A DNA stretch of 21,608 nucleotides from Treponema_I sp045597345. GTDB taxonomy: Bacteria; Spirochaetota; Spirochaetia; Treponematales; Treponemataceae. This document shows, piece after piece, positions 8,051-15,077 of this stretch. The notes below the pieces were generated by a model. That model saw nothing but the letters and a program-made list of their open reading frames with translations. It was not told where the DNA came from and searched no databases. The position numbers and the translations under genes are program-made. How positions within the stretch are numbered: the stretch's first letter is position 1; each line of letters starts with the position of its first letter. The stretch covers positions 1 through 21,608 of the forward strand of contig JAZLJW010000097.1 of assembly GCA_045597345.1 (NCBI GenBank). The letters are read 5' to 3'.

Positions 8051-9142
8051 TTACAGTCTCCCTGCCAGAGCTTTAATACCAGTCATGATAATGCGCCCCT
8101 TATCGTCTTCAGACAGATCAGTGCGCTCCTGTACCAGCCTGATGAATTCACCTTTCAAAGATACATCATTCTGATATTTTTCATAATCGATTTTCGTTTC
8201 CGTATGATTCTTTATCCGGAAGCAGTAAAACCGGTCCTTCAAAGCTGCCATATACGACTCAATTTCAATTTCCGTGTCCTCAGTAATTTCACCGGTAAGA
8301 ACAACCTGGACAATGTCTTTTCTGTCTATGTAAGCAACGGCTGATTCGATGGCTGCCATAACATCGTTATATGAAAGGGAACCACTCAGGGGAACCGGAA
8401 TATCATGAACCTTGCGTCGGGCTACCGAAACGAATTCCGTTTCGATTTTCCGGGTATCGCCTTCACCGGTAATATCAAGTACCACAAAACCTTTATCGCC
8501 GGCTTCGTCAAAACCGCGGCCTTCAAGACAGCCGGAATAGCACCAGACACAGCGGGAATCAAGCTTTTCTTTTTTATATTGATGGATATGACCAAGGGCA
8601 AGGTAATCCAGATGTTTGTTTGTCAGGCTGGGGAGTGAAATATCAGGAGCGTCGTTTTTTGACTGATAGGACGCAATCTGCCCATGAAGCATAAGGATGT
8701 TCACCTGTGCAGGGTCAACTACCAGTTCGCTGTACACACTGGCAGGAATGGTCTGACCGAATTCGCGGCCATAGATATGGACGTTTTCATACTTATATTC
8801 TGTCCATGATTCTTTTGTAAAGCGCCTGATGTTCGTCAGATTTTCGGTATACCCGAATTCCACCCCTTCGTCATGGTTTCCCCGAAGATACAGAAAATCG
8901 ATATCAGGATTCTGACTGATAATCCAGGCAATACGCTGCTTCAGTTTTTTCTGCTGGGTTTCCCTGGTATCAAAGAGGTCACCGGAAATAAGAATTGCCC
9001 GTACATCGTTGGCTTTTGCATAAGACACCATGGCCGCAAAAGCACTGACAATTTCTTCCCGCCGTTCTTTTGCCTGCTCATCAGTAAAATGGGTGCCCAT
9101 TTTTGAATCTGCATGTATATCTGCACAATGTATCAGCTTCAC
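8051..9142 (-). CDS. Metallophosphoesterase, YhaO/SbcD/Mre11-like nuclease subunit
   Basis: 363-residue calcineurin-like phosphoesterase, the probable two-metal DNA nuclease subunit of the complex with the downstream ATPase. Motifs in order: HCADIH (D8, H10), ISGDLFD (D55), LRGNHD (N89, H90), LMLHGQ (H153) and LALGHIH (H185, H187). The C-terminal 150 residues are the capping region. I chose the GTG at 9142 as start: AAGGA lies nine bases before it, it begins directly with the first beta strand VKLIHCADIH, and the promoter at 9176-9204 puts the mRNA start near 9170. The frame is open 24 codons further up, but that part overlaps the promoter. The gene order nuclease then ATPase with a two-base gap is the usual SbcDC/YhaON arrangement. 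Confidence 0.88.
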   Translation of the reverse strand: MKLIHCADIHADSKMGTHFTDEQAKERREEIVSAFAAMVSYAKANDVRAILISGDLFDTRETQQKKLKQRIAWIISQNPDIDFLYLRGNHDEGVEFGYTENLTNIRRFTKESWTEYKYENVHIYGREFGQTIPASVYSELVVDPAQVNILMLHGQIASYQSKNDAPDISLPSLTNKHLDYLALGHIHQYKKEKLDSRCVWCYSGCLEGRGFDEAGDKGFVVLDITGEGDTRKIETEFVSVARRKVHDIPVPLSGSLSYNDVMAAIESAVAYIDRKDIVQVVLTGEITEDTEIEIESYMAALKDRFYCFRIKNHTETKIDYEKYQNDVSLKGEFIRLVQERTDLSEDDKGRIIMTGIKALAGRL

Positions 9143-9175
9143 TGTTAACCATCCTTTTTTTTCTATCTCTGTATT

Positions 9176-9204
9176 CTTACAGCATAGAATAGCATAGATG
9201 TCAA
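9176..9204 (-). promoter_or_regulatory. Sigma-70 promoter for the yhaO-yhaN operon
   Basis: On the reverse strand a perfect TTGACA (9199-9204) is separated by 17 bases from TGTAAG (9176-9181), which is preceded by TGC, an extended -10. The expected start near 9170 leaves a leader of about 28 bases before the GTG at 9142. It shows that the nuclease-ATPase pair does not depend on ridA transcription. Confidence 0.65.
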
Positions 9205-9238
9205 AAGATGACACCGTGCAGATTTTCAGTGCAGATTT

Positions 9239-9610
9239 TCACCCTTCAGCGATAGCTTCAATTTCGCAGAGGACGTTTTTTGGCAGTGTTTTTACTGCAA
9301 CACAGCTGCGGGCAGGTTTGCTGGTAAAATAGCGTTCATACACGGCATTAAATGCGGCAAAATCTGCCATATCTGCAAGAAAACAGGTAGTTTTCAGCAC
9401 TTTTTCACTGCAGCTTCCACCGGCCTCGATCACTGCCATAACGTTTTTACAGCTCTGCTCAGCCTGAGCAGCAATATCAGTTCCCACAATGTCACCGGTA
9501 ACCGGATCTGCCGGAATCTGGCCTGAGGTAAACACCATGCCACCGCTGACATACCCTTGAGAATAGGGACCAATAGCTTTGGGGGCTTTATCTGTTGCAA
9601 TTACTTTCAT
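9239..9610 (-). CDS. ridA: RidA family reactive enamine/imine deaminase
   Basis: 123-residue RidA (YjgF/YER057c/UK114) protein, which hydrolyses 2-aminoacrylate and related enamine/imine products of PLP enzymes to keto acids and ammonia in the cytosol, normally as a trimer. The start is IATDKAPKAIGPYSQG, followed by FTSGQIPADP; the active-site set is R101 (PARSCVAVKTLP), C103 and E116 (CEIEAIA), equal to Arg105/Cys107/Glu120 of classic members. I took the ATG at 9610, which has AAGGAG seven bases upstream; 33 upstream in-frame codons lie beyond the promoter and look non-coding. The length is normal. It is probably transcribed alone. Confidence 0.93.
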   Translation of the reverse strand: MKVIATDKAPKAIGPYSQGYVSGGMVFTSGQIPADPVTGDIVGTDIAAQAEQSCKNVMAVIEAGGSCSEKVLKTTCFLADMADFAAFNAVYERYFTSKPARSCVAVKTLPKNVLCEIEAIAEG

Positions 9611-9634
9611 GTGGATACTCCTTATATTTTGGAA

Positions 9635-9658
9635 AGTATAGCACGGTTGTCTTACAAC
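9635..9658 (-). promoter_or_regulatory. Extended -10 promoter and small palindrome before ridA
   Basis: The reverse strand has TGCTATACT, an extended -10 (TATACT at 9635-9640), 25 bases before the ridA ATG. Directly upstream is GTTGT-AAG-ACAAC (9646-9658), a palindrome with 5-base arms that would overlap the -35 zone and could be an operator. A -35 match is weak. Confidence 0.45.
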
Positions 9659-9709
9659 GAAAAAGATTCCATGCTGCATCAAGAAGAGTGGTACAGTTTT
9701 TGACCGCAA

Positions 9710-10294
9710 CTACATTTCCATGTCTTCTTCTTTCAGTACCGTAAAATCAAAGTCTGAGAATGTGGCGGTAAAGCTGGAATCCTGCGGGCTGCAGGCATAA
9801 ATTCCCACATTGATGGTACTGTCACAGTTCCACATATGCAGCATGCGCATCAGGTGGTAGTCTTTGCCGTCAGAAGAACACTCAATCAGAAAATCGCTTT
9901 TTTTACGGGTAAGTCGATACCACATGGTGGTTATATCTGCAGAAACTTCTGTAGTAGCCCAGTCTGAAAAACCATGATTGGTAGCTACAGAACCCAGATA
10001 TTTCACATCTCCGCCACATTCCATGGATGCCTTTAACCAGGTATCGGCGTCCTGATAGACAATAAGGCCGCACTGGTCATACATGCCGCTACCGGTAAAA
10101 GATGCTTTTACGGTAAAGGTAAAACAGGGCTCCGATGTAGGAACCTGAAATGCCGGAGCATTGTCAGCTGCAAAGCCTCCAAAGGTTTTCTGCCACAGAT
10201 CGATTTTCGGTACGGTGGTAATCTGTACGGTGCCATCATGAATAACCACCGGAAGTGGATTTTTGTTCCAGGTAAGTTTTGTTACATCAAACAT
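9710..10294 (-). CDS. DUF1349-type concanavalin A-like fold protein
   Basis: 194-residue protein resembling the DUF1349 family (YesU type), a beta-sandwich of the concanavalin A-like/laminarinase class often linked to sugar metabolism. Visible features: WNKNPLPVVIHDGTVQITT at the start, FTFTVKASFTGSGMYDQCGL (about 58-77), LIVYQDADTWLKASME, WYRLTRKKSDFLIECSSDGK, and NVGIYACSPQDSSFTATFSD at the end, a pattern of alternating beta strands. There is no signal peptide, so it is cytoplasmic. AAGGAG is eight bases before the ATG at 10294. It is divergent to the AlaX-type gene and upstream of ridA, which has its own promoter. Its substrate is unknown; binding rather than catalysis is possible. Confidence 0.8.
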   Translation of the reverse strand: MFDVTKLTWNKNPLPVVIHDGTVQITTVPKIDLWQKTFGGFAADNAPAFQVPTSEPCFTFTVKASFTGSGMYDQCGLIVYQDADTWLKASMECGGDVKYLGSVATNHGFSDWATTEVSADITTMWYRLTRKKSDFLIECSSDGKDYHLMRMLHMWNCDSTINVGIYACSPQDSSFTATFSDFDFTVLKEEDMEM

Positions 10295-10327
10295 AAGTAT
10301 ATCTCCTTAAAAGTCTCCGCGTCAGCA

Positions 10328-10357
10328 ATTATAGAAAGTATAGGGGCAAAATCCCAA
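10328..10357 (-). promoter_or_regulatory. Sigma-70 promoter for the DUF1349 gene
   Basis: On the reverse strand TTGGGA (10352-10357), an 18-base spacer and a perfect TATAAT (10328-10333) precede the DUF1349 gene start at 10294, with a leader of about 27 bases carrying AAGGAG. The -35 overlaps the region just upstream of the divergent -10 at 10365-10370, so the two promoters are nearly back to back. Confidence 0.55.
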
Positions 10358-10361
10358 TTTG

Positions 10362-10370
10362 TGATATACT
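10362..10370 (+). promoter_or_regulatory. Extended -10 promoter for a leaderless AlaX-type gene
   Basis: TGATATACT is an extended -10 (TGN plus TATACT at 10365-10370). Six bases (GGGCTC) separate it from the ATG at 10377, so transcription is expected to begin at the A of the start codon. No Shine-Dalgarno exists in this gap. A -35 match at 17 bases is absent, as is common for extended -10 promoters. Confidence 0.55.
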
Positions 10371-10376
10371 GGGCTC

Positions 10377-10853
10377 ATGACAGAAAATAACGAACCCCAG
10401 CTTAATGCCCCCAAAAAAGATTACTGCGAACCCATGCACACTGCAGAACATGTACTGAACCGCACCATGGTAAACATGTTCGGCTGCGAGCGGTCATTCA
10501 GCAACCATATAGAAGCCAAAAAATCAAAGTGCGATTACCATTTTGATGCAGATAAAGTTCCCACCGCAGAACAGCTGGCCGCCGTTGCAGAAAAAGTAAA
10601 CGAAGTGCTGCACCAGAACCTGGCCGTTACCAGCCGCATTGTTACCCGTGAAGAAGCTGCCACCCTGTGTGACCTGAACCGGCTTCCGGAAGATGCCAGC
10701 GAAATGCTCCGGCTTGTATACGTTGGCGACTACGATGTGTGCCCCTGCATCGGAGCACATGTAGAAAACACCAGCGAGTGCGGTACCTTCGTGCTGAGTA
10801 ACAGCAAGTACGATAACGGGGTTCTGCGCCTTATCTGGAAACTGCAGCGGTAA
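10377..10853 (+). CDS. Free-standing tRNA-editing domain protein (AlaX-like, tRNA_SAD)
   Basis: 158-residue protein with the second additional domain found in alanyl- and threonyl-tRNA synthetases. The zinc/catalytic set is HTAEH (H21, H25) and CIGAH (C124, H128) followed by VENTSECGTF. Free-standing forms hydrolyse mischarged tRNA, classically Ser-tRNA-Ala, in the cytosol. Its small size fits the short AlaX type without the N-terminal beta-barrel, so the exact mischarged tRNA is uncertain. The ATG at 10377 has no Shine-Dalgarno but a -10 hexamer six bases upstream; the next Met (residue 20) also lacks one and lies directly at the HTAEH motif, too late for a complete fold. Single-gene unit, divergent from the DUF1349 gene. 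Confidence 0.82.
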   Translation: MTENNEPQLNAPKKDYCEPMHTAEHVLNRTMVNMFGCERSFSNHIEAKKSKCDYHFDADKVPTAEQLAAVAEKVNEVLHQNLAVTSRIVTREEAATLCDLNRLPEDASEMLRLVYVGDYDVCPCIGAHVENTSECGTFVLSNSKYDNGVLRLIWKLQR

Positions 10854-10918
10854 GTAGTATTAAAATGACAAAATAGTAAAAAATGTAAAATCCACTGCTT
10901 CTAACCGTGGTATATTTT

Positions 10919-10927
10919 TGATATAGT
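10919..10927 (+). promoter_or_regulatory. Extended -10 promoter before the acyl-adenylase gene
   Basis: TGATATAGT (extended -10, hexamer 10922-10927), with TTCTAA at 10899-10904 as a poor -35 at 17 bases. The transcript would start near 10934 with an AT-rich leader of about 37 bases ending in the AGGAG of the next gene. Confidence 0.4.
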
Positions 10928-10970
10928 GTCAGTATATATTTATATGTCTTATAAAAATCAGGAGACTATC

Positions 10971-12671
10971 ATGAAACCTAAAAAAACAAAAAAACTTTGG
11001 CTTATCAATTTTGCATTAGGTTTTGCAGGAAGAAAACAGTACAATGCAGTAAAAAAAGCTGCAAAAGATTGCAAAAAAACAACAGTCACCACATTACGCG
11101 GTATTCTTGAATACGCTAAAGATACTGAATGGGGTAAAGCACATCACTTCAGTGAAATTCTTGCGGCCGCTACGGATGACGAACTGTTCTCACTGTGGCA
11201 GAAAAATGTTCCACCAGCTGACTATGAAGATTTCCGACCTCTCATTGAACGGCATAAGAATGGCGAAGAAAACATTCTGTTCCCCGGTAAACCAAAAATG
11301 TATGCCACCACCTCCGGAACAACTAATGCCCCGAAATGGATTCCAATCACCAACGAATATTATGATAACGTATACAGCAAAATGACTAAGCTGTGGCTGT
11401 ACTCGTTTATGATGCACCGCAAGGACTGTTTTGCAGGTCCAGCTGTTTCCATCGTAGGTAAAGCTATTGAAGGCGAAGCACCAGATGGTACCGTTTATGG
11501 ATCAGTTTCCGGTGTTACCCGTCGTGACATTCCTGATTTCATCAAACCTATTCACTCGGCTCCAGCAGAAGTTTTTGAAATCACTGACTACACTGCCCGC
11601 TATTACACCCTTATGCGCATTGCCATTGAACAGGATGTACACATCATCATCACCGCTAACCCATCTACCATCGTAGAAATGCAGAACAACGTAAACCTGT
11701 TCTTCAACGATTACATCACTGATATCGAAAACGGAACACTCAATGAAAAACTTGATATTCCGGCACACGTACGCGCTGCCCTTGCTCCCTGCTTCAAACC
11801 AAATCCGGAACGTGCAGCAGAGCTTCGTGAACTGAAAGCCAGGTACACCAATGTACTTCCTAAACACTACTGGCCACGTATCCGCGTTCTGACTACCTGG
11901 AAATGCGGCAACACCAGAATTTACATGGAAAAATTCAAGGATTCATTCCCTGAATCCATGCTGTACCAGGAATTCTCCTACTTTGCTTCAGAATGTCGTG
12001 CAGGTCTTGTTCTTAACGGTCAGAATGATACCGTTCTGTTCCCTCACTTCCATTACTTTGAATTCATTGAAGAAAGTGAACTGGAAAATCCTAATCCAAC
12101 CTACAAACAGATTTTTGAACTTGAAGAAGGCAAACGCTATTCTCTGTTCGTAACCACTCTTGCAGGTCTGTACCGTTACAACATGAACGACCTGGTTGAA
12201 GTTACCGGACACTTCGGTTCCATTCCAACCATCCAGTTCATCCAGAAAATCAATGGTATTATCTCAATGACCGGTGAAAAACTCCATGAACGACAGTTCA
12301 TTGAAGCCGTTAATCTTGCAGAAAAAGACACTGGAATCAAGACAAAATTCTTTGTTGGTTTTGCTGATGTTCAGAATTCTGTATATCACCTGTATTACGA
12401 ATTTGATAACCAGGAAATTTCAGAAGCAGAAGTTGCAGCATTCAACAAATGTGTAGACCAGAAAATGAAGTCGGTAAACATTGAATATGAAGCAAAACGT
12501 GATTCACTGCGTATTGCTGAACCTATTCCTCATGTGCTTATCAAAGATTCATTTGAAACATTCAAAGAGACCTGTCTGAAACAGGGATACCGTGACGGTC
12601 AGTTCAAGCTGACACTGCTGATGCAGGATGAAAAACGTCATGCAATGTTCAAAGAATTAATCCGTAAATAA
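10971..12671 (+). CDS. GH3-like acyl-adenylate-forming protein (plant GH3/JAR1 superfamily)
   Basis: 566-residue member of the family named after plant auxin-responsive GH3 proteins (unrelated to glycoside hydrolase family 3). Plant members adenylate an acid and conjugate it to an amino acid; bacterial roles are mostly unassigned. Visible: N-terminal basic helix, nucleotide loop YATTSGTTNAPKWIPIT (111-127), FASE (338-341) at the place of the usual ASEG motif, YRYNMNDLVE (401-410) matching YRYxxGDxV with the conserved Asp, and GEKLHE (435-440) matching GEKxxE at the hinge before the mobile C-terminal domain. AGGAG is seven bases before the ATG at 10971; 15 in-frame upstream codons fall in the promoter region. 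Codon use is regular, suggesting good expression. It ends at a strong terminator. Acid and acceptor substrates are unknown. Confidence 0.85.
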   Translation: MKPKKTKKLWLINFALGFAGRKQYNAVKKAAKDCKKTTVTTLRGILEYAKDTEWGKAHHFSEILAAATDDELFSLWQKNVPPADYEDFRPLIERHKNGEENILFPGKPKMYATTSGTTNAPKWIPITNEYYDNVYSKMTKLWLYSFMMHRKDCFAGPAVSIVGKAIEGEAPDGTVYGSVSGVTRRDIPDFIKPIHSAPAEVFEITDYTARYYTLMRIAIEQDVHIIITANPSTIVEMQNNVNLFFNDYITDIENGTLNEKLDIPAHVRAALAPCFKPNPERAAELRELKARYTNVLPKHYWPRIRVLTTWKCGNTRIYMEKFKDSFPESMLYQEFSYFASECRAGLVLNGQNDTVLFPHFHYFEFIEESELENPNPTYKQIFELEEGKRYSLFVTTLAGLYRYNMNDLVEVTGHFGSIPTIQFIQKINGIISMTGEKLHERQFIEAVNLAEKDTGIKTKFFVGFADVQNSVYHLYYEFDNQEISEAEVAAFNKCVDQKMKSVNIEYEAKRDSLRIAEPIPHVLIKDSFETFKETCLKQGYRDGQFKLTLLMQDEKRHAMFKELIRK

Positions 12672-12694
12672 ACGATTTTTTGAATCACACGTAC

Positions 12695-12738
12695 ATCTTC
12701 AGGATGCTGTATCTGGCGTCCTGAAGATTCTTTTTTTT
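12695..12738 (+). terminator. Strong intrinsic terminator
   Basis: The arms ATCTTCAGGA (12695-12704) and TCCTGAAGAT (12719-12728) form a perfect 10-bp stem around a 14-base loop, followed by TTC and eight T. It terminates the acyl-adenylase transcript. It ends only 11 bases before the ATG of the next gene on the same strand. Confidence 0.9.
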
Positions 12739-12749
12739 CAGGACACACC

Positions 12750-13430
12750 ATGCAGACAGTTAAAGCCATAATTTTCGATTTTGATGGAACTCTTTACGAC
12801 TTTAAGGGTATGCCGAAAAATCTTATCTTGAACTCACTTTTCAACCTGTTCAGAATCAAAGCTGAACGGGATGTCCGTCGCAGCATGAAAGGAATTGACT
12901 TCGGCAACGCTCAGGAATACTTTCTGGAGCAAGGCAAACGATTGTGTGAACAAGGTCACTTTTCATCTGCTGAACAGGCTATGGTCTGGTACAAAAACAT
13001 ATACATGAAAAACATGATTCACGTTCTTGAGAAAAAATACCACGCCCGTCCTGATGTACCGGAATTATGTACCTATCTTAAAAGCAAAAACATTCAAATT
13101 GTCGTATATAGTGATTATTGCTGTGTGGAAGAACGGATGAAAGCTGTAGGACTGGATAGAACCCTTGCAGATTTTATCTTCAGTGCCGAGGAACTGGGCG
13201 GATTGAAACCAGCTGCAGCAGGATTCCTACATATTGCAGAATTGTGTAACTGCGCCCCTGAAGAAATACTGGTAGTAGGCGACAGAGCCGATACTGACGG
13301 TCAGGGAGCAAAAAATGCATCAATGCAGTTTATTCAGATACGCACCCACAAAACCGAACACCAGGAAGCCTCTGAATTCCCCCTTCTCTACTGGGAAGAA
13401 TTCAAAGACCTTATTATGTCTTCATCCTGA
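12750..13430 (+). CDS. HAD family hydrolase (phosphatase, phosphoglycolate-phosphatase-like)
   Basis: 226-residue cytosolic hydrolase of the HAD superfamily, expected to dephosphorylate a small phosphorylated metabolite. Motif I DFDGTL (nucleophile D10, acid D12), motif II Ser121 in VVYSDY, motif III K153 in GGLKPAAAGF, motif IV GDRADTD (177-183). Between motifs I and II is a helical C1 cap. The end of motif IV carries TD where GDxxxNDxxGA is usual. AGGA lies seven bases before the ATG, directly behind the T-run of the preceding terminator, so it is expressed by read-through or from a promoter within or before that hairpin. Convergent with the acyltransferase gene 23 bp downstream. The substrate cannot be told. 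Confidence 0.87.
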   Translation: MQTVKAIIFDFDGTLYDFKGMPKNLILNSLFNLFRIKAERDVRRSMKGIDFGNAQEYFLEQGKRLCEQGHFSSAEQAMVWYKNIYMKNMIHVLEKKYHARPDVPELCTYLKSKNIQIVVYSDYCCVEERMKAVGLDRTLADFIFSAEELGGLKPAAAGFLHIAELCNCAPEEILVVGDRADTDGQGAKNASMQFIQIRTHKTEHQEASEFPLLYWEEFKDLIMSSS

Positions 13431-13453
13431 CGCGTATTACCCTGACTGCTGAA

Positions 13454-14278
13454 TCAGTCGCCTTCTGGTTCCCAGCAGTTCTGGACAATACCAGCCATCT
13501 GCTGCATTGCCTGATGGGTTTCCCGGCGCAGACGCTGACACACTTCACTGCGCCGCTCGCCTTCCTTAGTCTCCGGAAAAATCGGTTCACCTACACGCAG
13601 TGTTATCAGAGGGTGTTTCACCTTAAACAGCTTGTATATTCCCGTAGGCTTCCGGTACGTAATGACAAAAGGAATAATCGGTACCTGGTATTTATATGCC
13701 ATTTTGAATGCACCGATTTTAAAAGGTCTGATGGGCTGATAGAATTCCCAACGACAGCTTTCCGGAAAAATGTGAATCCATTTCTTCTGTTCGTGTAATG
13801 CATCAAAGGCAGCATTAAATTGCCGCAATCCAGCAAGCGAATCAGGGATAGGGATACCGCCTGCTCCACGAACCATATCCCGGTCAGAACTCATAACATT
13901 GACATCCCGGGCAGGAAACCACATTCTTCTGAATTTTACAGCCTGCAGCACTGCCAGAAAATCCCAACGATACACATGGTTACAAACTGTTATGGCACCA
14001 TTGGAAAACGTTTTCCGATATTTCCTCAGATTCTGTTTTCCTTCAATTTTTAAGCCGTACCGGATTCGCTGAAGCGGAAAAACAAGAAGGAAAATACCGG
14101 TATAAATACTGAAATTCAGAAACTTCGCTTTAAAAGAGGTATCAAGATAGGGATACTCACCGTCCAAAGTGACTGGATACAGGATTTTCGGCTGTAAAAT
14201 AAAATCATCAGGTTTATCAGGATAAGTAATTCCAGTTTCTGGAACAAATACATTTTCTTTAACAATATGTTCAGTCAT
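13454..14278 (-). CDS. 1-acyl-glycerol-3-phosphate acyltransferase-like protein (PlsC family)
   Basis: 274-residue lysophospholipid acyltransferase family protein. Motif 1 is NHVYRWD (H101, D106, HX4D); motif 3 is FPESCR (171-176) in place of the usual FPEGTR; IPFVITYRKP (202-211) is motif 4. A hydrophobic segment (about 55-72, NFSIYTGIFLLVFPLQ) precedes the catalytic part and would hold it at the inner membrane. The N-terminal 50 residues are an extra soluble stretch. Start: the ATG at 14278 is used; the frame continues six codons to a TTG, but TATAAT lies six bases upstream of the ATG, so the message probably starts at it. It transfers an acyl chain to a lipid or polyol acceptor; the altered motif 3 and the LolA/MMPL neighbours leave a specialised lipid possible. 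Confidence 0.85.
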   Translation of the reverse strand: MTEHIVKENVFVPETGITYPDKPDDFILQPKILYPVTLDGEYPYLDTSFKAKFLNFSIYTGIFLLVFPLQRIRYGLKIEGKQNLRKYRKTFSNGAITVCNHVYRWDFLAVLQAVKFRRMWFPARDVNVMSSDRDMVRGAGGIPIPDSLAGLRQFNAAFDALHEQKKWIHIFPESCRWEFYQPIRPFKIGAFKMAYKYQVPIIPFVITYRKPTGIYKLFKVKHPLITLRVGEPIFPETKEGERRSEVCQRLRRETHQAMQQMAGIVQNCWEPEGD

Positions 14279-14284
14279 TCTTTC

Positions 14285-14290
14285 ATTATA
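14285..14290 (-). promoter_or_regulatory. Perfect -10 box six bases before the acyltransferase ATG
   Basis: Reverse strand TATAAT (14285-14290), then GAAAGA and the ATG at 14278. The expected mRNA 5' end is on the start codon. GAAAG could also act as a Shine-Dalgarno but is only one base from the ATG, too close. The -35 is weak (TAGAAT at 18 bases). Confidence 0.5.
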
Positions 14291-14362
14291 AAACAAATCA
14301 TCAGGATAATTCTACGCTTTACTTAAACGACATACGGCATACCGATTCAAACTTCAATCGTA

Positions 14363-14391
14363 TTCAAGCAAAAGTAAATCTAGTGTATAAT
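14363..14391 (+). promoter_or_regulatory. Sigma-70 promoter for the lolA-like/MMPL operon
   Basis: TTCAAG (14363-14368), a 17-base spacer and a perfect TATAAT (14386-14391). The start near 14398 leaves a leader of about 32 bases with GGAG before the ATG at 14430. It is divergent to the acyltransferase promoter about 100 bp away. Confidence 0.55.
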
Positions 14392-14429
14392 CGGGAAAAC
14401 TATTGAGAATCATATATTGGAGATACACT

Positions 14430-15077
14430 ATGAAATCTTATTCTGCTGCTAAAAAAATAATCAGCGTAATTCTACTGACAGGACTACTAAGCTTTGTATA
14501 TGCAGCTGATGTAACAGTCACATCAGTCTGTGCTGATATCGCTTCAAACCCAGTAACGAAAGGTGATTTTACCCAGGCTAAAACCGTTTCTACAGCAAAA
14601 GGAAATCGAACCTTAACCTCAAAAGGTACCTTTCTATTCTGCGTACAGGGCATTATCTGGGATACAGTAAAACCATTTCCTTCGAAAATGATTATTACCC
14701 CTACAAAAATCATTCAGACTAATGCAAGTGGTGATTCTTCGGTAATAGAGGCTAAGGACAACCCGAGCTTTGCAGGAATTGCAGCGGGCATTACCGCAAT
14801 ATTTGCCGGTGATATTTCACAGATTGAGCAGAATTTTAAAATGGCTTTCAACGCCACGGGAAATGAATGGACCATTCAGCTTACTCCTAAAAATGAAACT
14901 TTTGCAAAAGCAATGCATCAGATTACCCTTTCCGGAACCACCGGCAGTACTGGAAAAGCATTACTGACAAAAATAGAAATGCTTGAGAGAGCTGGCGGTA
15001 CTATTACCTATACCTTTGAAAACGAGACATTCCATAAGGAGCTTTCTGCAGATGAAAAATCATACTTTGCTCAGTAA
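14430..15077 (+). CDS. LolA-like outer-membrane lipoprotein carrier protein
   Basis: 215-residue periplasmic protein of the LolA/LolB-like fold, a half-open beta-barrel that carries acyl chains across the periplasm. The N-terminal MKSYSAAKKIISVILLTGLL and the following SFVYA-ADV give a signal peptide with likely cleavage after residue 25. The mature part shows GDFTQAKTV, LTSKGTFLFCVQGIIWDTVKP (described at about 60-80), then the strands PSKMIITPTKI, FAGDISQIEQNFKMAF, EWTIQLTPKN and ITLSGTTGSTGKALLTKIEM, the order known for LolA. GGAG is eight bases before the ATG; nine in-frame codons upstream are rejected. The last 26 bases overlap the MMPL gene. LolA paralogues next to MMPL exporters occur in aryl-polyene-type clusters, so this is probably a specialised paralogue, not the main LolA. 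Confidence 0.82.
   Translation: MKSYSAAKKIISVILLTGLLSFVYAADVTVTSVCADIASNPVTKGDFTQAKTVSTAKGNRTLTSKGTFLFCVQGIIWDTVKPFPSKMIITPTKIIQTNASGDSSVIEAKDNPSFAGIAAGITAIFAGDISQIEQNFKMAFNATGNEWTIQLTPKNETFAKAMHQITLSGTTGSTGKALLTKIEMLERAGGTITYTFENETFHKELSADEKSYFAQ

Noticed and set aside
9143..9214. N-terminal extension of 24 residues for the YhaO-like protein
   Set aside because: It covers the extended -10 and much of the TTGACA promoter region; the GTG at 9142 has AAGGA and starts at the conserved first strand.
10971..12671. Calling this gene a glycoside hydrolase because of the name GH3
   Set aside because: The motifs are those of the plant auxin-conjugating GH3 family (adenylate formation); the real glycoside hydrolase family 3 gene is at 1013-3295.
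13444..13459. Terminator GACTG/CAGTC between the HAD and acyltransferase genes
   Set aside because: The stem has only five pairs, overlaps the acyltransferase stop and has no U-run.
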